Source: Cycas panzhihuaensis
Taxonomy: Eukaryota; Cycadophyta
DNA: 64,000 nt
Assembly (NCBI GenBank): GCA_023213395.1
Contig: CM041465.1
Coordinates: 32,619,741 to 32,683,740 of the forward strand
Reading direction: 5' to 3'
Shown: piece by piece, positions 55,818-64,000 of the stretch
Numbering within the stretch: position 1 is the first letter of the stretch
Layout of the letters: each line of letters opens with the position of its first letter
Notes under the pieces: model-generated
The model's input: the letters and a program-made list of their open reading frames with translations, nothing else
What the model was told of the DNA's origin: nothing
Databases searched by the model: none
Made by a program: the position numbers and the translations under genes

Positions 55818-57300
55818 ATTTTATCCCTTTAATCCTATCTTATCCTTAAGGATTTGAAATTTCTCTTTTCCAAGTGGTTTTACTAATATGTCTACTACTT
55901 ATTCTCCTATTAGGCAGTAGGTCATATCAATATCCTTATTTTAAAATTTCTCTCAAATAAAATAATGATGAACTTTGATGTGCTTTGTGTAAGCATGAAG
56001 AAGTAGATTCCTAGTTAATTTGATTACACTTTGATTGTTGCAATTTAGTGTTGTTGGCCCCTGTTGATGTTGGTTCAAATATGTCAAAAGCTATCATAGG
56101 CTAAATTACTTCAATGGTTATACTAACTACTGATTTGTACTTAGCTTTTGTTGATGATAGGGCTACTATTGCCTACCTTTTACTACTCTAAGAGATTAGG
56201 GTAGTGCATAGGAAGAAGAAATATGCACTTATAAATTTTCTTTGCTCCTTGTCTCCTACCTAGTCTAAATCATAGAATCCTATTAACTGAAGTGATTCTT
56301 CCTTTAGGTATACCAGCTTCAATTCAAATTATTCTTCTTAAGTATTTAAATATTCTATTTGCTACTTTCTAATATTTTATTTTTGGCTATTGCATATATC
56401 TTGATACTAGACTTATAGAGTATGAGATGTTAGATCTAGTGGCAGTGAGATAGATCAAACTCCCAATAAGCTATCTATACATGGTGGCATTAGCTTAAGG
56501 CTCTTCCTTATCAAGAACCAAGTTACAATTCACTTCCATGGGGGTTGCATATGGATTGCAATCCTCCATTTTAAATTTTGTTAGCAAGTCTTTAACATAC
56601 TTGCTTTGACATAGAGTGACTGAGTCTTCTTTTTGGTCAACTTCTATCCCTAGAAAATAACTTAGGAGGCCCAGATCTGTCATCTTAAATTTACTTTCTA
56701 CTTGACCTTTTATGTTTGAGATTGATTCTTCATCATCCCCAGTAAGAATTATATCATCTACATGTACCACAATTATGGTGATCATTCCATTTCTATTCTT
56801 TACATATAAGCTCAAGTTTGAGTTGCACTTGTGGAATCTATTTTGGAAGAGATAGTTTTCCAACTTTGTATACCATGCATGAGGAGCCTGTTTTAGTCCA
56901 TACAATACCTTTTTCAACCTATAGACTAAGTGTTCTTGCCCCTTTTTAATATAGCCTTTTGGCTAATTCATGTATACTTCTTCTTCTATTTCACCATTCA
57001 GAAAGGAACTTTTGGCATCTAGTTAGTATATTTTCTAATTTTTCTAAGTTGTGAATGTTATCACTACTCTTACTATATTTAGTTTAGCTACATGTGAAAA
57101 TGTTTCTTCATAATCTACCCTAGTTATTTAAGTATAGCCATTTGCAACAAGTCTTGTTTTATATTTTTAAATTTTTCCATTGGCTCCTTTTACTTTGTAA
57201 ATCCATTTGTAATTGACCACTGGTTTATTGGGTGATGCTTCCACCAATTCCCAAGTATGATTTTTTACTATAGATTCTATTTTAATATCCATGGCTACTC
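55818..57300 (-). pseudogene. Element J reverse transcriptase and RNase H
   Basis: On the minus strand: NYKWIYKVKGANGK, FLNGEIEEEVYM, then open for 140 codons (56495-56917) with [16 protein letters not shown], catalytic HVDD (56754-56765; usually YVDD) and DLGLLSYFLGIEVDQ. RNase H is broken, ending at CLIGE.VVDILVKPLGKEKF near 55850-55915 (the dot is a stop). Several Trp codons are stops. Confidence 0.88.
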
Positions 57301-58850
57301 TCTATTTAACTTGCTTCTTTGCCTCTACAAAAAATTGGGGTTCTATGTTACTATAGTTTCTTTCCTCGATAGTTTTGAGATATCATTTGGGTACCTTTTT
57401 CTCCTTCTTTGATTCTTCTTTAGTTCTTTATTCTTCTGGTGATAATTCTTCCTCTTTTGATGGTGAGCCTTCATAAGATGTCTATGGTAAGACTGAGTCT
57501 TCTAAAAAGTCTTCTAAGGTTAGACTAGATGCTTCCTTGATGGAAATTTCTTGAGAAAAGACTTAAGATACATTGTCAATTATTTTGATTTGAGTTTTAT
57601 CTTCTCTTACATCTTCTTCACTAAATATGACATCTCTACTTATATAGATCTTGTTGGTTTTTGCATCTATATATTTATAAGCCTTTGAATTCTTACTATA
57701 ATCAATCATGATACATTTTAGGCTTTTAGAGTCAAGTTTTATTTTTTTCTTGTCAGGAATATGGATAATTGTTTGACATCCAAATATTTTCAAATGACTT
57801 AGATCTAGTTTTTTCCCTATATAGGATTCTTCTAGGATGAGAATATCTAGCAACTTTATTGGACTTCGATTCAACAGATATTAGGTTATGTTTATTGCTT
57901 TAACCCAGTAGGAGTTAGGGGCCTTTTTCCCATGAACCAACTAACATGCCATTTCCATAATGGCTCTATTTTTTCTCTCTACAATCCTATTAGATTAAGT
58001 AGTATATGGGATTGTAAATTATCTATGAATTTTATTTTCTTTATAATAATTTAGGTATTACTTTATGATATATTCACCTCTACCATTAGATCTTATGCAT
58101 TTTATCTTCTCCCCTGATTCTAGTTCTACTTTAGCTTTAAATTCTTTAAAGCTGTTAAATATTTCTAATTTATTTTGGAGAAATTAGACCTATATTTTCT
58201 TAATCAGGTCATCAATAAATATAAGAAAGTATCTACAACCATTAATTGAATGTAGAGTGAGGGGTCCATATATGTTTGTAGGTATTAACTCCAATTTCTT
58301 TTGAGCTCGCCATTTACTTTCTTTCAAAGGTATCTTATGTTGTTTCCTCGATTGACAACTTTTACAAACAAAGTTATCTAATGTAATAGAAGGGAGACCA
58401 TTAACTAACCCTTCATTCATCATCAATTTAAATTTTTCTATGGGGAGGCGTCCATACTTCAAGTGCCATAGCTTATCATTCCTATTAAGATTTATGGTTG
58501 TATAAGCTTTTATGTCAGAGAGTACGAGGTAGGAAAGTAGTCTATATAGGTCATTTCTCTCTACTTCTATTATGATTACATTACCATTATCCTTCATGTC
58601 TAGTATGAAATAGCATCCTTGTCTATCAAAAATAGTCCTTAGCTTTTTTCATGCTAAGTTGAGAGATAGAAAGGAGATTCATTTTAAGACTAAGTATTAA
58701 AAGTACATTTCCAATCTTTTTGATGCTACCTTATAGCTCGAAAGCTATTGTTCCTACTTCCTTTATATTAAGGGGGTATTTGTCTCCTAACTCCACTAAT
58801 CTCTCTACTACTGTGTATGGTTGGAGTGTCTCAAACTAGTCTTCTCTACT
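57301..58850 (-). pseudogene. Element J GAG-pre-integrase and integrase
   Basis: Open stretches at 58190-58597 (LWHLKYGRLPIEKFKLM, FVCKSCQSRKQHKIPL) and 57563-57874 (SHLKIFGCQTIIHIPD, YIDAKTNKIYISRDVIF). The first catalytic Asp has become Asn (IPTNIYGP) and the middle one is also Asn (RSNGRGEY); the Glu is present (RIVERKNRAI). The C-terminal linker is acidic. Confidence 0.88.
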
Positions 58851-58960
58851 AGTCATGTATTGAGATGCTCCTGAATCAATGTATCATATATCTCTATCCT
58901 AAAGGCTTGTAGTGAGAGCAATATTAAAGGCAATCTCTTCTTCTTTATTCATATCTATTT
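58851..58960 (-). pseudogene. Element J protease
   Basis: On the minus strand near 58866-58895 the active site YIDSGASQYMTSRED is intact except that the preceding Trp is a stop. Confidence 0.78.
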
Positions 58961-59862
58961 GCTCCTTATTGTAGTTTCTAACTAGATGCTTCCCTCTCTA
59001 AATATCTGCCCTCCTTTATAGACATTGGTATATATAGTATCTTGGTTATCCACTGTGATTTCAAAAATCAAAAGCTTTACAAGAACTTGTAAAATGACTA
59101 GTCTTACTACAATTGTAGTATACTCTTGGAGCTAGTGTACATCCTCGACCTCTATTATCTTACCACCTATATCATGAAGGAGTCCTTGCTTCTATAATCT
59201 ATCCTCTTCCTCTAGTTCATCCCCTTAGTCGCAAGTTTAACCTAGATACGAATGCATCTTATATTTCGATTATATCTTCATAATGCTTATTTCTTTGTTC
59301 CTATCTCAGTAGTAAACCTATCAAAGTATCAAGCATTATAGTATTGATCTGGTTATTATTTATTATTATTTTGACTATCATATCAAATAATTATGGAACT
59401 TTGTAGACTATTATTTCCATAGTTTCTTGCTCTGAGATGTTTAACACTTAGTAGGTCATTTTTGTCTAAGATGAACTTATGGATGAATTCAAAAACTATT
59501 TCAGTATCCTTCATATATAGCTTAAATAGATCTTCTTTTAGGGTAATGATTCTTGCCCAATTGTTTTAGCTATATATATATTCTTGAACATCTTCTATAT
59601 TTTTTTGAAGAATTTAATTTCTTAATGTAAATAAGAAGAGGGTTAGAGACTAATAATTTTAACACTATCACTCTAGCATTGTCTCTTTCTTCCCAGTTGG
59701 TTTGTGCAGTACCAACAATAGTAGGTTTGGTCTTAGATCCAGTGGCTATGCCCTAAGTATTTTTGGCCCATGATAGGGTTTCTACATTAATTTTCCATAT
59801 ATGATAATCATTTTCAATCAATTTATCTTACTCATTCAAAGCTAGAATAGAAGAAGCCATTA
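58961..59862 (-). pseudogene. Element J gag
   Basis: The minus-strand ATG at 59862 gives MASSILALNE, a stop, then DKLIENDYHIWKINVETL, the same N-terminus as A and H gag. The rest is full of stops; a zinc-knuckle region is suggested near 59050-59130 but is not clean. Confidence 0.78.
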
Positions 59863-60550
59863 TGTAACTTTTAATAAGATAGAGACCAAATTTAAATCTA
59901 CACTGAGATTGATTGTCTATACAATTGTACAAATTTTTGTACAAAATTCAAGTGTATAAATTTTGAGTAATAACTACCTCAAATTGTAGCTCTCTTTGAG
60001 TACAATCCGAATATGTAATTTGTTTCGATAGTTTTTTTCTAAATAGAGAGAAAATCAATTCAAAATCCCTAGATGGGTGATTAGGATTTTATAAAAAATT
60101 GCTTAAATCTTCAAAATTTTCTAATAGAACTCTCTATAAAAGCACTTAATAAATTTATGTCCTCAATACAAAGATTTTTTAATAGTTTTTACCTAGAGAC
60201 ATAGTCAAATTTTAAAAATCTAAGAGTCTTCTCTAAAATTCGCATTCTTAAAAATACAATAAAAACTCCTTTAAAACAATCTTTGATGCAAAAGAGAGAA
60301 GTGACAAGGATGACTAGATCTATAATCTATGTATATTTGAAGAAATAATAAGTGCTAAAAGCATTGGGATCTATCATATATATATATATGAATTGATCAA
60401 TAAATATTAAGTAAACTAGTTGTAATAAATAAAGGAGCATGCAAAACAAATAGAACGAAGTAAATGGCAATGTTATGGGTGAATTTGTCACCGCATATGA
60501 CTCTCTCACAGGTAGAGCTTCTACATTAACACCAAAATATTGCATAATAC
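59863..60550 (-). other. Leader of element J and undefined flank
   Basis: AT-rich. A minus-strand frame (60327-60545, 72 codons) has no known domain. On the minus strand TTTTGGTGTTAATG near 60532 resembles a decayed primer site, but no LTR could be recognised next to it. Confidence 0.4.
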
Positions 60551-60555
60551 AATGG

Positions 60556-60743
60556 TGTGGGGCATAATATATAGTCCATCCACTAATACTATATGATGTT
60601 TAATAGGCTGACTTAAAGACAAATGAGATAGACCCGACCTCAATATCAAATATGATTAAATTATATCAAGGGTCCTTAATATAACATGTGCATGAAATTA
60701 CAAAGGTACAAAGAAATGATGGTTATATTAGTTAGTTATAACA
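60556..60743 (-). repeat. 3' LTR of element K
   Basis: About 188 bp. The right end is fixed by the purine tract; the left end (TGTGGGGC) is a guess because the other LTR is outside the window. Confidence 0.55.
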
Positions 60744-60756
60744 CCCTCCCTTGATA
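60744..60756 (-). other. Polypurine tract of element K
   Basis: The minus strand reads CTATCAAGGGAGGG before the LTR start TGTTATAAC. Confidence 0.75.
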
Positions 60757-62230
60757 GTAACTTAATTTCTTTAGATGTTGAGGCCATGTTTAAACTATTT
60801 AAACTTCGATTTACTAAGTGTTTTAGCAAAGATGTCCACAACCTGATCTTTAGTAGGATGGTAGATGATATCAACTTCTCCATTCTAGATATGCTCATGG
60901 ATGAAATGATAATGGATCCTAATATGCTTAGTTCTAGCATAGAATATAGGATTCTTTATCATCTTCAACATACTCTGATTATCACAGTAAAGGATGGTAG
61001 GTGCATGTTGTTGAAGTTCAAGCTTAGTGAGAATCCTTCTAAGCCAAATCAACTCGGTAGTAGCATGGACAACTACTTTATATTCTACTTCAATGGAGGA
61101 AAGGGAAATATTACACTACTTCTTATAGCTCCATAAGATTATGACTGAGTTCATATCAAAATAATATCCTAAAGTTGGATGGTGAGTGTCCTAGAAACCA
61201 ACACAATCAACATTTGTATATCTCTTTAGAATAGGTGAGTTAGTCTAGTTGTACTCAAGGCCAAACTGATATGTGCCATGGATATATTTGAGAATTCTAA
61301 TGGTTGCTTTCTAATGAGATGATTTAGTTATAACATATACCTACAACAGATCCCTACTGCATATGAAATATTAGGATGTGTATGAGTGAGATAGATGAGA
61401 CTCCCAACTAACTGCTAGTACAAAGTGGGATCAAAAGGTTTTCCTTGATCATCTAGGTTTAGCTTGGTTATTATCTCCATAGGAATTAGTGCTAGCTTGC
61501 ATTCTATCATCCTAAATCTTTCCAATAGTTCATTAGCATACTTCATTTGAGTTAGGAAGATGTGTCCTAATTATTACCAAACTTCAATTCCAAGGAAGTA
61601 GTGGAGAAACCAAAGGTCAATCATCTTAAAGTTACTCTTTAATTCTGATTGAAGCCAAGAAATTCCATCTATATTATTACCAGTGATAATAAGATCATCT
61701 ACATAGAGAACTATGATTGTGGTCAAATTATCTCTAACCTAAATATAGAGATCTAGGTCAGAGGGTTAATGATTAAATCTATGTTGTATGAGAAAGGCAT
61801 CTATCTTTACATACTAGGTATGTGGTGCTTACTTGAGTATATAAAGGGCTTTCTTAAGTCTGTAAACTAAGTATTCTTATCTTGGAATAGTATAGCTGGG
61901 GGTTATTTCAAGAAAGCCTTTTCTTTGATCTCTTCATTAAGGAAAGCACTTTTCACATCCATTTGGTAAATAGGCCATCTAAATTGGGCTACTAGGGACA
62001 TAACCAAATAGAATGTGGTCATGTTGGCTACTGGTGCAAAGGTCTCATCATAGTAAATTCCTTCTTCTTATTTGAAACTTCTTACTATAAGGCAAACTTT
62101 ATGATGCTCTATGGTGCCATCTACATGGATCTTGGTCTTGTACAACCATCTACAGTCAATTACTTTCTTCCCAGGTGGCAATTTAGTTAGCCCCTAAGTG
62201 TTATTTTTTAAGACATAATTTATGTCTTCA
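60757..62230 (-). pseudogene. Element K reverse transcriptase and RNase H
   Basis: On the minus strand: DCRWLYKTKIHVDGTIEHHK, YDETFAPVANMTT, QMDVKSAFLNEEIKEKAF, RLKKALYILK, catalytic YVDD (about 61694-61705) within VLYVDDLIITGNN, then FLHYFLGIEVW and QLVGSLIYLTHTHPNISYAV. RNase H ends with ILYCDNQSMLKMIKNP, TKHIRIHYHFIHEHI and HPTKDQVVDIFAK. Stops are moderately frequent. Confidence 0.88.
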
Positions 62231-63750
62231 TCTATAGCTACTTTTCACATTTAGTCTTTGACAACCTCCTCAAATGTGGAAGGCTCAAGTGTTTTAAGGA
62301 ACATGCCATGAGGGAAAAGTTTGTAGAGTGTCTCATCTTAGAAGGCTTTTTTGTAGCTATGAGAGGAGAAGGAGCATCCTTTAAGAGTTATTATACCCAC
62401 TTAGAACGTGGCTAAAAGCTAGTGGCTTCTACTTAAAGGCCATCAACTAAAATAGGGGGCAAGGTTGTGCTTGCTTAAGTGGATGATGAAGATGTTTCTA
62501 GAACTGATAAAGGACCTAAAGCATAGGAGAAGGCTGGTATTGGTGGCTCCATAATTTATCTAAGAGTTACTTGTGACATACCAACTTCATTTGCTACTAC
62601 AATCTAAAGTTGAGGACATGTCAAGTCATATGATTCTTCTACAAATATTATATTTTATGTCATGTAAACTTAGTTATCAACTATCTCATACACCTTATAG
62701 GCTTTGTAACCAAGTATATAGCCAAGGAATATATACTTAAGGCTTTGTTATCAAGCTTCTTTCTATTATCCTTTGGGACATATTTATATGCCATGCATCT
62801 AAAGATCTTCAAGTGTGCTACAGATGGTTTCTATCTAGACCAAGCTTCTTCAGGAGTAATGTTCCTAACCATAATTATGGGACTTCTGTTGGTTAGGTAA
62901 GTAGTTGTGGAAATGGTATCAACCCAAAATCTAGTGGCAAGGTTAGCAACACTAAGCATGGCTTTTCCTTTATTGATCAAAGTTTGATTCATCCTTTTAG
63001 CTACACCATTTTATTGAGGTGTATGAAGAGCAAAAAATTGACACTAGATGCCATGTTTCTTACAAACGTTGTTAAACTAGTTTGAAATGTACTCACCACC
63101 ATTATCAAATCTAAGGATCTTGATTATCATTCCACTTTTATTTTCTATAATAACTTTAAACTTTTTGAATCTATTTAGGGTTTAATACTTGTTTCTCAAG
63201 AAATAGACCCATACTTTCCTTGAGAAGTCATCTATGAAGGTGATAAAATATTAGATTCCATTAAGAGATTGGATAAAATAGGCCATAAATATTAGAGTAA
63301 ACTAACTCTAATAGTTGTGAAGCTCTCCATGCATTTTTGGAAGGGAATTTTTCTCTTTATTATTTTCCCTTTAGGCATGCCTCGCATATGTTATATTATC
63401 TCTTAATTTTAGGTAAGCTATATACCATTTGTAGCCTATACATGAGGTCCAAGCTTTACATATTTAAATAACCTAGGTGTTGATGCCATGGGTAGTCTTT
63501 AGAGCTATTTGTGATACTACCATCCTTTAAATGGGAGCATTCTTTTGGTTCTTATATGCAATGAGACTCTTCATCAATTACATATTTCCCTTTACTAGAT
63601 TAAGTTATGTTGGCCACTAAACAAGATTTATTTTATGGAGTAGTGGTAAGGGGAACTCCATCTTGTCCATATAAGACACCATCTTCATGTCCTGTGGCCA
63701 TAAGTCTACCTATTGCATGGTTTGTAATTCTATAAATACCCTAGCTAAAG
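62231..63750 (-). pseudogene. Element K GAG-pre-integrase and integrase
   Basis: On the minus strand near 63030-62900: FFALHTPQ, a stop, NGVAKRMNQTLIN. The integrase Glu is replaced by Lys (VAKRMNQ for VAERMN). Then LATRFWVDTIST, IFRCMAYKYVPKDNRKKLDNK. The core upstream (63300-63100) is more broken. The pre-integrase part lies around 63400-63600. Confidence 0.78.
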
Positions 63751-64000
63751 AGGTCATCTAAGTTTTACTTATCCATTTGGTTGATTGAAAGTAGGTTTAT
63801 ATTCATACTAGGTCCGAGGAACACATTATTGATATGGTGCCTAATGTTAGAGTCCTTCAATGTTATTGATGCCCTACCAATTTTAGTCAGATTATAAGTT
63901 AAATTATCCCCAAATGTGATAGTTTGAGTATTGATTGGTTAGGTCTCTTCTAAAATCTTTTCTGAACTTGTCATATGTCTCATTGTACTTGAGTCAAGGA
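63751..64000 (-). pseudogene. Element K protease, cut by window edge
   Basis: At the very right edge the minus strand reads LDSSTMRHMTSSEK, the copia protease site with the Gly of DSG replaced by Ser. The following stretch (ITLKDSNIRHHINNVFLG, NINLLSI) is the usual link to the pre-integrase region. Confidence 0.72.

Larger units (their letters stand above)
55575..60550 (-). mobile_element. Element J: Ty1/copia retrotransposon of the A/H lineage, 5' LTR not found
   Basis: The 3' LTR is at about 55575-55804, with the purine tract right of it, then pol and gag in order on the minus strand up to the gag start at 59862, then a leader. The expected 5' LTR is not seen before element K begins. Its pre-integrase and RT proteins closely resemble those of A, and its LTR start resembles H. 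Confidence 0.85.
60556..64000 (-). mobile_element. Element K: Ty1/copia retrotransposon, truncated by the window end
   Basis: The 3' LTR ends at 60743 (plus-strand TTATAACA) next to a purine tract. Pol runs on the minus strand up to a protease at the right edge. Gag and 5' LTR lie outside the window. It is inserted near the 5' end of J. Its pol is distinct from the A/H/J and B families. Confidence 0.85.

Overview
The window is plant nuclear DNA made almost entirely of nested, decayed LTR retrotransposons. I found no cellular protein gene, rRNA gene or functional tRNA gene. The evidence is Ty1/copia and Ty3/Gypsy polyproteins, plant-type primer-binding sites of the TGGTATCAGAGC kind (initiator-Met tRNA), 5-bp target-site duplications (TSDs) and purine tracts before 3' LTRs. 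The deep nesting, AT-richness and the age of most insertions fit a large-genome seed plant, possibly a gymnosperm; the species cannot be read from the sequence.

Left part. Element G, a Tat/Ogre-like Ty3/Gypsy on the minus strand, is the oldest layer: RT at 1-518, then PR/RT linker, protease, gag linker and gag at 18745-22900. Copia element A (519-18739, plus, TSD ATCTC) sits inside G's pol. A itself holds two insertions: element C (3377-8974, minus, TSD AGTGC) in its integrase, and copia element B (10682-18338, plus, TSD AGTAT) in its RNase H. C is the youngest insertion (LTRs about 1.5 percent different). It is a 5.6-kb non-autonomous element with a 4-kb leader and only a short gag-like gene.

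Middle. Copia element H (24737-29935, minus) lies upstream of G's gag. Element B' (32703-40339, plus, TSD CATCA) is a second complete copy of the B family. The flanks are AT-rich DNA without recognisable genes.

Right part. Element E (41790-54562, minus, 511-bp LTR, no recognisable coding) contains Gypsy element F (42802-46440, plus, with most of pol deleted). In its other LTR lies a TRIM-like mini-element T2 (49695-54357). T2 is interrupted by a rearranged B-family relative D (49950-54309), and D's RT is interrupted by another TRIM, T1 (53144-53554). That is four successive layers. Beyond lie copia J (55575 to about 60550, minus) and copia K (about 60556 to the window end, minus, truncated by the window).

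No element here looks autonomous: every pol has stops, frameshifts or lost catalytic residues. The points most worth following up are: (1) the LTRs of B and B' share alleles by position (5' with 5', 3' with 3') rather than by element, which ordinary reverse transcription does not predict; (2) the young non-autonomous element C, with its composite leader and a primer-site-like repeat inside its LTR; (3) TRIM T1, with a tandem LTR separated by five primer-site bases; (4) the inverted, microhomology-joined structure of D.
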